Shown: positions 7,909 through 16,131 of the stretch, in pieces
Layout: every line of letters begins with the position of its first letter
How positions within the stretch are numbered: position 1 is the stretch's first letter
Assembly: GCA_964417895.1 (NCBI GenBank)
Contig: CAYQJS010000055.1
Location: forward strand, 1-35,530
Direction of reading: 5' to 3'
Length of the DNA: 35,530 nt
DNA from: CAYQJS01 sp964417895
GTDB lineage: Bacteria > Chloroflexota > UBA6077 > SHYK01
Position numbers and translations under genes: made by a program
Notes under the pieces: generated by a model
The model's database searches: none
What the model was told of the DNA's origin: nothing
Seen by the model: the letters and a program-made list of their open reading frames with translations, nothing else

Positions 7909-9630
7909 TCAGCGAAGGTCCCACTCGTGGGCGTTCCAGGTCTGGATGTTGGTGCCACGCCGACCCCCGGCGTTGATCATCCGATTGCTGATGAGCACAG
8001 GCTCGGGCTCGTGGTAGAGCGGGATCGGGATCAGCTGATCTGTCGTGTGCTGCACCATCTGCCCCAGAAGCTGGACTCGCTCCGGTCGCCGGATAGTGCT
8101 GACGTAGCGTTCCACCAGCGCGTCGTAGTCCGGGTTGCGATAGCGCATGGTGTTCGAGCCCACGTGGTTGTTCTCAGGGACCGGTGACTCATTGCTCCGC
8201 CAGTTCACGATCTGGTCGGCCCCGCCGAAGCGGAAGTAGAAGCCCGGGAAGGTTGACTGGTAGACGCGGTCGTTCACTCTCTGCTCCGGCACGACCAGCG
8301 GGTCCCCCACCAGCCCGACACGCGCCCACTCGTCGGCGATCACCTGTTGGACCTTCTCTCGGAGGACGTGGGCTCGCGTCCGGACCTCGATGGTGATGCG
8401 CCGGCCCGTCGTCGGGTCGAGGTAGAAGCCATCGGCGCCTTTGGCAAGTCCGATGCCGTCCAGCAGCTCCATAGCTCGCCGCGGGTCGAACGGGTAGCGG
8501 GCGATGTAGGCATCGACCTCATTGAACTCGGGCTCGTCCGGCGTGACGATGCTGTTCGCCACGGGCACGAGACCTGCGAGGAACGAATCCACCAGCTGCT
8601 GGCGATCGAGCGCGTGCAGCAGAGCCCGACGGAAACGGACGTCGGTCAGCATGGCTGGCTCCGAATTCAGCATCTGGGGGAAGAGGGATGTCGTGCTCTG
8701 TAGCCCGGCGTCGACGACCCCTTCGCGCCACTGGTCGCGCACCGTGATCGCCTGCTCGGGGGTCAGGCCTCGACCGATGGTCAGGTGGACCTCGCCGGCC
8801 AGGAGATTGGCCACCATGGTGTTGGTGTCGAGAATAAACCTGATCTGGATCTCGTCGATCTTCGGCCGCCCCAGCACGTAGCGGTCGTTGGCCTGTAGCA
8901 CGAGGTGGCTGCCCAGGACCCAGTCCTTCAAACGGTACGGGCCAGCACCGACGTACTGGGCGCCCAAATAGGGGCTCGCGGTGAACGCCGCTTTGTCCTC
9001 GAGGTAGGTCGACTCGAGGAGCTGCTTCGGCATCGGTACGGTGCTCATGTTCGTCGCCTGCCCGAACAGCTTGTCGGCGTCGGCGAAAGTCGACTTCCAC
9101 GCAACCCGCAGCGTCTGATTGTCGGGCGCATCGACTGCCTCGACGAACTGGAACGCCAGGTCCTGCGACATCGCCAGTGACCTGTCGCGCGACACCGTGG
9201 CAGCGAAGATGAAGTCATCCACGGTGAGGGGCGCGCCGTCGTGCCACTGCAGGTTGGGTTTGAGCTTCCAGGTGGTCTCCATGCGACCGTCGGGCAGCAG
9301 GATCCACCGCCCGTTCTCGAGTGAGGGGACGGCCTCGGCAAGGAGCGGCTCGGACACGCCGCGTGGGCTGAGGTGGGAGAGGCCGGCGTTGAGCAGCAGC
9401 TCGATCTCCCGCACGCCCGCCGAGCTGGAGCCGCCGGCCGCGGTGTTCATGTTTTCGTTCAGGACTTTGGGATCGCCGCGGATTGCGGCCGTGATGCGCT
9501 TCACAGCCGCCGGTCGCGCCGCCTCGCCGGGCTGACCAGACGATGCCGGTGCGCCGCCAGGCGCCGGGGCGCACGAGGTTCCGATGAGCGCGATTGCCAG
9601 CATGATGACGGCCAGATGCGTCGGGCGCAT
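7909..9630 (-). CDS. Family-5 ABC transporter substrate-binding lipoprotein
   Basis: A 573-residue SBP_bac_5 lipoprotein. The ATG at 9628-9630 follows GGAGG by 7 bases and opens a clean lipoprotein signal, MRPTHLAVIMLAIALIGTSC; an ATG 12 codons upstream would place the signal internally and lacks such a site. The signature WHDGAPLTVDDFIFAATVS is present, followed by the usual NDRYVLGRPKIDEI and LLAGEVHLT ligand-domain blocks, and the protein ends AHEWDLR like the SBP at 17145. It is divergent from the first MetE-like gene, with start codons 110 bases apart and no repeat between them, so the two may share a control region. No transporter membrane component is near. Ligand unknown. Confidence 0.93.
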   Translation of the reverse strand: MRPTHLAVIMLAIALIGTSCAPAPGGAPASSGQPGEAARPAAVKRITAAIRGDPKVLNENMNTAAGGSSSAGVREIELLLNAGLSHLSPRGVSEPLLAEAVPSLENGRWILLPDGRMETTWKLKPNLQWHDGAPLTVDDFIFAATVSRDRSLAMSQDLAFQFVEAVDAPDNQTLRVAWKSTFADADKLFGQATNMSTVPMPKQLLESTYLEDKAAFTASPYLGAQYVGAGPYRLKDWVLGSHLVLQANDRYVLGRPKIDEIQIRFILDTNTMVANLLAGEVHLTIGRGLTPEQAITVRDQWREGVVDAGLQSTTSLFPQMLNSEPAMLTDVRFRRALLHALDRQQLVDSFLAGLVPVANSIVTPDEPEFNEVDAYIARYPFDPRRAMELLDGIGLAKGADGFYLDPTTGRRITIEVRTRAHVLREKVQQVIADEWARVGLVGDPLVVPEQRVNDRVYQSTFPGFYFRFGGADQIVNWRSNESPVPENNHVGSNTMRYRNPDYDALVERYVSTIRRPERVQLLGQMVQHTTDQLIPIPLYHEPEPVLISNRMINAGGRRGTNIQTWNAHEWDLR

Positions 9631-9708
9631 CGCTTCACCTCCGGAAACGTCATTCCGGTACATCATAGCGCTCGCCCGCAGACCCTGTGTTGTGGCCCGG
9701 AACGGAAG

Positions 9709-9722
9709 TCGCTACACTCGGC
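9709..9722 (+). promoter_or_regulatory. Candidate promoter -10 region for the first MetE-like gene
   Basis: TCGCTACACTCGGC resembles TCGCTATACTCGGC found before two other + strand genes (21640-21653 and 23026-23039). TACACT would act as the -10 box, about 22 bases ahead of the start codon at 9741. No convincing -35 box is seen. Weak evidence. Confidence 0.3.
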
Positions 9723-9740
9723 ACGCTGGCGGAGGAGACA

Positions 9741-10886
9741 ATGAAGCGCAGCACCGAGCGGATCCTCACGACTCACACCGGAAGCCTGCCGCGACCGGAG
9801 GACCTGGTCGAGCTCGTGTACGCGAAGGAGGATGGGCGCAGCGCCCCGTGGTTCGACGAGCGGGTGCGCCGCGCGGTCGTTGATGTGGTCGTGCGCCAGG
9901 TCGAGACCGGGATCGATGCGATCAACGATGGCGAGGTGAGCAAGCCCTCGTACGTCACCTACGTCAAGGACCGGCTGACCGGGTTCGGCGGCGAAAGCGC
10001 ACAGGCATCCAGCGGTTACCTCGACCTGTATGCACCGGAGTTCCCGGAGTGGACGGAGCGCATGGCCCAGGACCCGTACCGCGGGCGCAGGCGTACGCCA
10101 TCCTGCGATGGGCCCGTGTCGCTGCGCGACCCGGACGCCGTGAACGTCGACATCACGAACCTGCGCGCCGCCTTACAGGGAGCGCAGCCGGCGGACGTCT
10201 TCATGACCGCGGTATCGGCGGGCACCATCGCCCAGTTTCTCCGCAACACCTACTACCCGACCCACGAGGCATACATCTACGCCCTCGCGGAAGCCATGAG
10301 GCCAGAGTACCGCGCCGTCGTGGACGCCGGGTTCGTCCTCCAGGTGGACTGCCCGGACCTCACCGGTCTGGGTGCCCGTGTAGGCGAGGGTGGGCTCGAC
10401 GAGTTCCGCGCGCGGGTGCGGCTCCACGTCGAGGCCCTCAACCACGCGCTCGACGGGCTGCCGCCAGAGCAGCTCAGGCTCCACCTGTGCTGGGGCAACT
10501 GGGCGGGGCCCCACACCTACGATGTGCCCCTCCGGGACATCCTCGACATCGTGCTCGAGGCCCGCCCGAGCGCCATCTCGTTCGAGGGCGCCAACCCTCG
10601 GCACGAGCACGAATGGGCCGTCTTCAAGGACGTGAAGCTTCCCGAGGGCAAGCTCATCATTCCCGGCGTGATCGACTCGTGCTCCAACTACGTCGAGCAC
10701 CCGGAGCTGGTCGCCCAACGCATCGTGCGCTACGCGCAGCTCGTGGGCCGAGAGAATGTGATCGCGGGCACCGACTGCGGCTTCGGCACCTTCGTCGGCA
10801 GGATCACCGTGGACCCGCGCGTCGCCTGGGTCAAGCTCCAGGCGCTGGTGGAGGGCGCCCGGCTGGCGTCACAGGAGCTGTGGTGA
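9741..10886 (+). CDS. MetE C-terminal-domain-type protein (cobalamin-independent methionine synthase family), first of tandem pair
   Basis: A 381-residue single-domain protein of the MetE catalytic-domain family. The ATG at 9741 is chosen because GGAGGAG lies just upstream and the protein then opens MKRSTERILTTHTGSLPRP, the usual family start. Expected zinc ligands are present: H248-x-C250 (LHLCWGN) and C346 (GTDCGFG). The substrate-binding motif that reads IDEP in MetE and in the neighbouring paralogue is VDCP here (residues 202-205), so the acidic residue is lost. Full MetE has an extra N-terminal half of similar size, absent here. Such short members include folate-independent methionine synthases and methyl- or alkyl-thiol transferases of catabolism. 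With a diverging SBP and a second paralogue 160 bases downstream, a methyl- or alkyl-transfer role on an imported compound is possible but unproven. Confidence 0.87.
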   Translation: MKRSTERILTTHTGSLPRPEDLVELVYAKEDGRSAPWFDERVRRAVVDVVVRQVETGIDAINDGEVSKPSYVTYVKDRLTGFGGESAQASSGYLDLYAPEFPEWTERMAQDPYRGRRRTPSCDGPVSLRDPDAVNVDITNLRAALQGAQPADVFMTAVSAGTIAQFLRNTYYPTHEAYIYALAEAMRPEYRAVVDAGFVLQVDCPDLTGLGARVGEGGLDEFRARVRLHVEALNHALDGLPPEQLRLHLCWGNWAGPHTYDVPLRDILDIVLEARPSAISFEGANPRHEHEWAVFKDVKLPEGKLIIPGVIDSCSNYVEHPELVAQRIVRYAQLVGRENVIAGTDCGFGTFVGRITVDPRVAWVKLQALVEGARLASQELW

Positions 10887-10917
10887 GCATACCGCTGGTG
10901 CGACGGACATAAGAAAA

Positions 10918-11001
10918 CCGCTCATGGTGAGCCTGTCGAACCATGGGCCCGAGGTTGCACAACCCCGGGCCCGTCCTTCGACAGGCTCAGGACGAGCGGT
11001 A
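10918..11001. repeat. Repeat D, copy 1 (GCCTGTCGAA...TTCGACAGGC)
   Basis: ACCGCTCATGGTGAGCCTGTCGAA at its left arm pairs with TTCGACAGGCTCAGGACGAGCGGT at its right arm, with a second inner GGGCCCGAGGTT/AACCCCGGGCCC hairpin between. The same element is at 27957-28045 and, altered, at 33012-33122. It separates the two MetE-like genes and could weaken read-through between them. Confidence 0.7.
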
Positions 11002-11045
11002 TATTTTCAGAGCAGCCGCAGGCTTCAGTCTGTGCCTTCGAGACA

Positions 11046-12092
11046 ATGATGAACGCTCCGTTAGATGTGCTCCCCACCACCGTTGTCGGCAGCTACCCGC
11101 AGCCGGACTGGCTGGTGGATCGCGACAACCTGCGCAGCCGCCTGCCGCCGCGGGTGCGAGCCCGCGAGATCTGGCGGGTGGAGGAGCGTTTCCTCGAGGA
11201 AGCGCAGGATGACGCCACGCTGCTCGCCATTTACGACATGGAGCGGGCCGGGGTCGACATCATCAGCGACGGCGAGATCCGCCGCGAGAGCTATTCCAAC
11301 CGCTTCGCGACGGCGCTGGACGGCGTCGACGTCGACAACCCGGGTACGGCCATCGACCGCACGGGCCATCCGAACCCGGTGCCACGCATCGTGGGCCCCA
11401 TCCGCCGCACGCGCCCGGTGGAGGTGCGCGACGTGCAGTTCCTCCGCGCCAACACCGATCGGCCCATCAAGATCACGGTCGCGGGCCCGTTTACTATGTC
11501 GCAACAGGCCCAGAACGACTACTACCCGGACGCCCGCGAAGCCGGCTTGGCCTATGCCGACGCCGTGAACCAGGAGATCCGCGACCTCTTCGCGGCCGGC
11601 GCCAACGTCGTCCAGATCGACGAGCCGTACATGACAGCCCGCCCGGAGCAGGCGCGCGCCTACGGCGTTGAAGTGGTAAACCGTGCCCTCCGGGACATCG
11701 AGGGGACGACGGCTCTACACATGTGCTTTGGCTACGCGGCAATCGTCCCCACGCGAGGAACCGAGTACGCCTTCCTGACGGAGCTGGCCGACAGCGTGGT
11801 CCAGCAGATCTCAATAGAAGCGGCGCAGCCCAACCTCGACCTGTCGGTGCTGGCGCGGCTGCCGGGGAAGACCATCATCCTGGGGGTGCTGAACCTGGGC
11901 GATATGGCCGTCGAGACCCCCGCGATCGTCGCCGACCGCATCCGCGCCGCCCTGCGGCACGTGCCGGCCGAGCGCCTCGTCATCGCCCCCGACTGCGGCA
12001 TGAAGTACCTGCCCCGCGACGTGGCCTTCGCCAAGCTGTGCGCCATGGTGGAGGGCACGAAGCTCGTGCGGGCGGAGATCGGTGGGGAGTAG
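11046..12092 (+). CDS. MetE C-terminal-domain-type protein, second of tandem pair
   Basis: A 348-residue single-domain MetE-family protein. Zinc ligands H225-x-C227 (LHMCFGY) and C317 (APDCGMKYL) and the IDEP motif (residues 191-194) are all intact, so this copy looks catalytically more typical than its neighbour. The N-terminus TTVVGSYPQPDWL corresponds to the family THxGSxPRP loop. Two ATG codons stand in series at 11046 and 11049; no good ribosome-binding site precedes either, so the exact start is uncertain by one codon. The stop codon's last base is also the first base of repeat E. The two tandem copies are clearly diverged from each other, pointing to different substrates rather than dosage. 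Likely a zinc-dependent methyl- or alkyl-transferase to a thiol. Confidence 0.87.
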   Translation: MMNAPLDVLPTTVVGSYPQPDWLVDRDNLRSRLPPRVRAREIWRVEERFLEEAQDDATLLAIYDMERAGVDIISDGEIRRESYSNRFATALDGVDVDNPGTAIDRTGHPNPVPRIVGPIRRTRPVEVRDVQFLRANTDRPIKITVAGPFTMSQQAQNDYYPDAREAGLAYADAVNQEIRDLFAAGANVVQIDEPYMTARPEQARAYGVEVVNRALRDIEGTTALHMCFGYAAIVPTRGTEYAFLTELADSVVQQISIEAAQPNLDLSVLARLPGKTIILGVLNLGDMAVETPAIVADRIRAALRHVPAERLVIAPDCGMKYLPRDVAFAKLCAMVEGTKLVRAEIGGE

Positions 12093-12244
12093 TGGGTCAG
12101 TTTCCTATGAACGGGATCCCGGTCACCCCACCCAGCCTCCCCTGTCGAGGGGGAAGGGGAAGCGAACTGGTTCCCTCCCCCCTTGCCCTTGAGGGGGAGG
12201 GTTAGGGAGGGGGGTAGCGTCCACGTGCATAGGAACTGACCCAC
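12092..12244. repeat. MITE-like element E, copy 1 (terminal inverted repeats)
   Basis: GTGGGTCAGTTTCCTATG at 12092-12109 is repeated inverted as CATAGGAACTGACCCAC at 12228-12244. The interior carries CCCTCCCC/GGGGAGGG hairpins including GAGGGGGAGGGTTAGGGAGG. Its first base overlaps the TAG stop of the MetE-like gene. Related copies: 21664-21823 (complete, with another repeat inside) and 34484-34586 (left end missing). A further CTCTCCCTCTGGGAGAGGG hairpin lies at 12261-12280. The 326-base gap 12093-12418 shows no gene. Confidence 0.75.
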
Positions 12245-12418
12245 TGGAGGCCCCGAGGATCCTCTCTCCCTCTGGGAGAGGGCGGGGGTGAGGGCGTGTC
12301 CCGTGGCGTGGAGCGCGACACTTTGGGAGACACCCTCGACCGTCGCCGGTGCATTGTTGTCGCAGCCCCCGTGTGATAGCCTCACGCGAACTTCACCGCC
12401 TCACCTGGAGGTGCGATC

Positions 12419-13402
12419 TTGCCGGAGCCGCTACTGCTCAGTGAGAGCGACCTTCAGCCGCTGATCCAGGGCGTCCATCTCATGGATGGGGCCATCGATG
12501 CTGTGGAAAAGGCGACTGTCGACTACTACCGTGGCGGCGTGCGCGAGATGAATCTGGCCGACCAGACGGGCGGCGTGGGGACACCGAACCTGCTCCAGAT
12601 CCACTTCTCCGCCAATGACGCGCTGGTCAGTGGTTTCCAGGTGTTCGCGGAGACGCGCGGCGGCCCGTCGCTGCCCAATACGCGGTATGTCGTCCTCCTT
12701 GACAGCCAGACGCGCCAGCTTCTGGCCATCGTGGACTACAGCAGCCTGAGCCCGCCGCGCGTCGGAGCATCAGCCGGCGTCGGATGTCGCTATCTGGCCC
12801 CAGCCGGAGCGAGGACGGCCGGAATCCTGGGGTCGAGCAAGCAGGCCCGGGCGCAGCTCCAGGCCATCCAGCGGTCGGTGCCCACGCTAGAGCGGGCCCG
12901 GGTGTTCAGCCCGACTCCCGAGCATCGAGCGGCCTTCGCCCGTGAGATGACGGAGTGGCTGGACCTCCCGGTGGAAGCAGTGGCGACGGCGCAGGATGCG
13001 ACGGCGGAGGCCGACATCGTCGGGCTTGCCAACAATAGCCGCCAACCGGTCCTCGAGCTCGGTTGGGTCAAGGCCGGGGCGCTGGTCATCTCCATCAGCG
13101 GCGGGCAGCTTCCAGCGGCGGTCATGGAGGGCCCACGGGTCGTGTCCACCACGTGGGAGTCACTGGCCGCGCGCGAGCCATACGCGTCGAGCATAAAAAC
13201 CGGGCGCTATTCAAAGGAGGACGTGGCGGCTGAGCTCGGTGCGGTGATCCTCGGCGAAGCAACTGTCCGTCGCAACGCCGAGCAGATCGTGGTATTCGAG
13301 CTGAGCCGCATCAATCTGTGGGCCGTGGCCGTGGCGTACTGGGCGTATCAATGGGCGCTCAAGGAGGGAGTCGGGACCCCATTCACGCTTTCGGGGGATT
13401 AG
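12419..13402 (+). CDS. Ornithine cyclodeaminase / mu-crystallin family protein
   Basis: A 327-residue Rossmann-fold protein of the OCD/mu-crystallin family. The TTG at 12419 is supported by GGAGG 7 bases upstream. The family core is clear: RVGASAGVGCRYLA followed by the dinucleotide loop GILGSSKQARAQLQAI (residues ~125-150), then AELGAVILGE and a C-terminal helix. Members are NAD(P)-dependent and include ornithine cyclodeaminase, L-alanine dehydrogenase and cyclic-imine or keto-acid reductases. The segment that normally carries the catalytic Asp of ornithine cyclodeaminase reads GGQLPAAVMEG here with no Asp, so proline formation from ornithine is unlikely; an oxidoreductase role is more probable. 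It sits between the MetE-like pair and the bicupin on the same strand, with repeats in both gaps. Confidence 0.83.
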   Translation: MPEPLLLSESDLQPLIQGVHLMDGAIDAVEKATVDYYRGGVREMNLADQTGGVGTPNLLQIHFSANDALVSGFQVFAETRGGPSLPNTRYVVLLDSQTRQLLAIVDYSSLSPPRVGASAGVGCRYLAPAGARTAGILGSSKQARAQLQAIQRSVPTLERARVFSPTPEHRAAFAREMTEWLDLPVEAVATAQDATAEADIVGLANNSRQPVLELGWVKAGALVISISGGQLPAAVMEGPRVVSTTWESLAAREPYASSIKTGRYSKEDVAAELGAVILGEATVRRNAEQIVVFELSRINLWAVAVAYWAYQWALKEGVGTPFTLSGD

Positions 13403-13465
13403 GTACGATGTCCACGGCTCATTGGTCCGTGGACTGCTACGCTGAGGCAAGCGAGGGCTTGCCGA

Positions 13466-13508
13466 TAGGATCTGCCTGCAGATGCTTCGGCTGCGCCTCA
13501 GCATGACA
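13466..13508. repeat. Degenerate repeat C copy
   Basis: GATAGGATCTGCCTGCAGATGCTTCGGCTGCGCCTCAGCATGACAG carries the right half of repeat C (TTCGGCTGCGCCTCAGCATGACA) and an inner ATCTGCctGCAGAT hairpin. It lies in the 170-base gap before the bicupin gene. Confidence 0.5.
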
Positions 13509-13572
13509 GTTTGATCTGTCTATGGCGGGCCCGAGGGGCGCCGCAAAGTGAAAGAACCGGGAGGACGAGAAC

Positions 13573-14712
13573 ATGGCAGTCATCGAGCAGGCAGAGACCG
13601 CTGCGATTACCGCGCGCTATCGGCAGTCGCCGTACGAGCGGTGGATCGAATCCACCGGCGTGCCGATCCACCGCGGCTACTACATTGAGGACGCGCGCAC
13701 CCTGGAGGTGGGTCCGTGGGAGGAGCGCGAGTGCAACGCCGCATTCGCGGTCCTCGTGGGGCAGCGAGGTGTAAGCGAGGCTCGGATCACCGAGATCCCG
13801 CCCGGAGCGACGCTCCCGCCCATCAAGTTCACCCTGGACGAGGTCGCCTATGTCGTTGATGGGCGCGGCCTAACGACCATCTGGGCGGGTGATGGCCCCA
13901 AGAAGACATTCGAGTGGCAGAAACGGAGCATGTTTCTGCTTCCGGGGGGCTGCACCTATCAGCTCGCCAACACACAAGGCCACACTCCCACACGGCTTCT
14001 GCACTACAACTACCTGCCGACGGCCATGGCCATCACGCCATCTCCACGGTTCTTCTTCGACAATCCTTATGTCGATCCGGACGTTCTCTATGGCGGCGAC
14101 TTCTACTCGGCGGCGAAGTCTGTCACCCATACCAACGAGCGCTTTGCACGCTTGAATCGCCCCCTGTGGTACGGGAACTTCTTCCCCGATATGGCGGCAT
14201 GGGACAAGCTCCACAGCTACGAGGAGCGCGGCGCCGGCGGGCATCGCGTCGGCATTCAGTTCGCCGCGTCGTCGATCCGCTCGCACATGTCCGTGTTCCC
14301 CTCCCGCACGTACAAGAAAGCCCACTTCCACGGCCCAGGCGTGGTTATCGTGATCCCCGCGGGTGAGGGCTACTCGATCATGTGGCCGGAGGGCGGCGAG
14401 AAGGTGATCGTCCCCTGGCACGAGGCCAGCGTGTTCGTGCCACCCAACCGCTTTTACCACCAGCACTTCAATGTGGGAGGGGCCCCGGCGCGCTACCTCG
14501 CGTTGCACCCGGCCACGTCAGGGGGAGGCGAACCCGACCGCGGGCGGGAGGGCCGCAACCCATTCGAGATCCAGTACCCGGACGAGGAGCTCTTCATCCG
14601 CCAGCGCTTTGGGGACGAGCTCGCCAAACGGGACCTGACGAGCCTCATGCCGGAAGAGTGCTACGGAGACCCCGATTTCCGGTGGACCTACGATGATGAT
14701 GACGACGACTGA
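13573..14712 (+). CDS. Bicupin protein (gentisate-dioxygenase-like fold) with poly-Asp tail
   Basis: A 379-residue protein with two cupin barrels. The first (residues ~65-140) contains PPGATLPPIKFTLDEVAYVVDGRG and LLPGGCTYQLAN but lacks the H-x-H metal pair. The second (~230-315) contains KKAHFHGPGVVIVIPAGEGYSIMW and VPPNRFYHQHFNVGG; its HxH and later His could hold a metal. The start is supported by GGAGG 8 bases before the ATG. The protein ends in six or seven aspartates encoded by a GAT/GAC run (14691-14709). Bicupins of this size include gentisate and hydroxynaphthoate dioxygenases, which cleave aromatic rings, but also non-enzymatic proteins. The aromatic-catabolism setting makes a ring-cleavage or isomerase role possible; sequence alone does not settle it. 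Confidence 0.8.
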   Translation: MAVIEQAETAAITARYRQSPYERWIESTGVPIHRGYYIEDARTLEVGPWEERECNAAFAVLVGQRGVSEARITEIPPGATLPPIKFTLDEVAYVVDGRGLTTIWAGDGPKKTFEWQKRSMFLLPGGCTYQLANTQGHTPTRLLHYNYLPTAMAITPSPRFFFDNPYVDPDVLYGGDFYSAAKSVTHTNERFARLNRPLWYGNFFPDMAAWDKLHSYEERGAGGHRVGIQFAASSIRSHMSVFPSRTYKKAHFHGPGVVIVIPAGEGYSIMWPEGGEKVIVPWHEASVFVPPNRFYHQHFNVGGAPARYLALHPATSGGGEPDRGREGRNPFEIQYPDEELFIRQRFGDELAKRDLTSLMPEECYGDPDFRWTYDDDDDD

Positions 14713-14752
14713 GAATCGTCGCTGAGGAACCGACTAAGAATGCTCTAAAGGC

Positions 14753-14818
14753 TGTCACCCTGAGCGAAGCGAAGGGTCTCGCGGGAGATGCTTCGCCCGA
14801 GGCGGCATAACAATGTCA
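14753..14818. repeat. Repeat C, compact copy
   Basis: TGTCACCCTGAGCGAAGCGAAGGGTCTC pairs with GAGATGCTTCGCCCGAGGCGGCATAACA. It lies between the bicupin stop and the CapA-family gene. Confidence 0.6.
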
Positions 14819-14881
14819 TCTGCTCGTGGTGTGCCCGCTGCGCATGGCCATTCAATAGACAAGTTGGAGCCCGGAGAAAGC

Positions 14882-15916
14882 ATGACCGCCGCTGACGTTT
14901 CTGTCTACCTGGTTGGAGACGTGCGCCTCGAGAACGACGACGCGCTCGCGCTTTGCGCGCCCGCGCTCCGCCAGGCCGACATCCTCTTCGGGAACCTGGA
15001 GACCGTCATCAGCGATGTCTGGGAGGCATCGGCCGTCAGTCAGCACAGGAATGTGTCCTCCCGCGAGCACACGGCGCCGGCCTACGGCGCGGCGGGCTTC
15101 AGCGTGCTAAACATGGCCAACAACCCGAGCATGCGCCTGGGCTGGCCAGCGTTCGCTCGCTGCATGGAGCTGCTGGAGGGACAGGGGATCGCTCACATCG
15201 GGGGCGGCATCAACGTCGACGAGGCGCGCCGGCCAGCGATCCTCGAACGGAACGGGACCAGCACCGCCTTTATCGGGTATGGGTGCGTCGTGGACCCGGC
15301 GCACGCCGCGCGCAGGGACCGACCCGGCGTTGCCCGTTTCCACGTCCACACTGACTATCGGCCTCATGCGCGCTTTTTCGAGGTCCCGGGCTCCCCTCCG
15401 ATTATCATCACGACTCCGGATACGGACGACCTGGCGGCACTGCGCAACAACATTCGCAGTGCGAAAGAGCAGGCGGACGTCGTCATCGTTTCATGGCACT
15501 GGGGCGTCTCGCCCGCCACCGGCGGCCACAACGAGCTGATCGACTACCAGATCGAGCTGGGCCACGAGTGCATCGATGCGGGGGCCGATGTCGTCGTGGG
15601 CCACCATCCCCACGCCCTACAGGGCATCGAGGTGTACCGGGGGAACGCCATCTTCTACTCGCTGGGCAACTTCGTCCCGTTCTCGGCCCCACCTCACCCG
15701 GAACCCACCATGGTGGCCCGACTTCGCATCACGGAGAAGCGGATCCGCGAAGTCTCGTTCTTGCCCGCCCACATCAACGAAAAGAACCAGCCGGTGCTCG
15801 CCACCGCCGCGGACTCGGGTGATGTCGTCCAGCACGTACGCCAGGCGTCCCAGCGGTTCGGGACGCGGTTTCGTCTCGACGGCGACGCGGTCGTCGTCGA
15901 GACGGCTGACACGTAG
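14882..15916 (+). CDS. CapA-family (PGA_cap) metallophosphatase-fold protein
   Basis: A 344-residue CapA/PgsA-type protein. The ATG at 14882 is preferred over one 23 codons earlier because GGAG lies just upstream and the protein then starts directly with the first core strand VYLVGDVRLE (residues 8-17). Core motifs follow: D13, GNLET (37-41), VIVSWHWG (201-208), GADVVVGHHPHALQGIE (234-250) and IFYSLGNFVP (257-266). One motif is altered: the family ANNH reads ANNP at residues 79-82, so a metal-ligand His is replaced by Pro. There is no signal peptide, unlike membrane-anchored CapA of capsule loci, and no capsule ligase genes (capB/capC) are near. It more likely acts on a small cytoplasmic ester or amide than on capsule polymer. 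It is the last gene of the + strand run. Confidence 0.86.
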   Translation: MTAADVSVYLVGDVRLENDDALALCAPALRQADILFGNLETVISDVWEASAVSQHRNVSSREHTAPAYGAAGFSVLNMANNPSMRLGWPAFARCMELLEGQGIAHIGGGINVDEARRPAILERNGTSTAFIGYGCVVDPAHAARRDRPGVARFHVHTDYRPHARFFEVPGSPPIIITTPDTDDLAALRNNIRSAKEQADVVIVSWHWGVSPATGGHNELIDYQIELGHECIDAGADVVVGHHPHALQGIEVYRGNAIFYSLGNFVPFSAPPHPEPTMVARLRITEKRIREVSFLPAHINEKNQPVLATAADSGDVVQHVRQASQRFGTRFRLDGDAVVVETADT

Positions 15917-15960
15917 CGCGGCTACAAGAGCGCCGTCACTCTGCGGGAGTCCGGATGGAA

Positions 15961-16063
15961 GTGTCATCCTGAGTGCGAAGCACGAAGGATCTGGGGTGAG
16001 TCGCAGGCACGGCTCGTCACTAATCAGCGCCGGCAGACCCTTCGCTTCGCTCAGGGTGACATG
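15961..16063. repeat. Repeat C, full pair
   Basis: GTGTCATCCTGAGTGCGAAG at the left pairs with CTTCGCTTCGCTCAGGGTGACAT at the right, around a unique centre. It lies between the convergent CapA-family and amidohydrolase genes, where it could end both transcripts. Confidence 0.65.
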
Positions 16064-16131
16064 ACGGCCAGAGACGCTCTCGCCCTTGGACCAGCTGAGC
16101 CACAGCCCACCAGGTAGCCGTGCGGACTCCT

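Noticed and set aside
7893..7912. Tandem ATCAGCA as an operator
   Set aside because: It lies at the 3' end of an SBP gene, not in a leader, and is only three short units; probably a slippage tract.
9741..12092. Methionine synthase (metE) as a firm gene name for the tandem pair
   Set aside because: Both lack the N-terminal MetE domain, one has a changed substrate motif, and the setting is catabolic.
14882..15916. Capsule biosynthesis locus
   Set aside because: Only a CapA-family fold is present; no capB, capC or membrane anchor.
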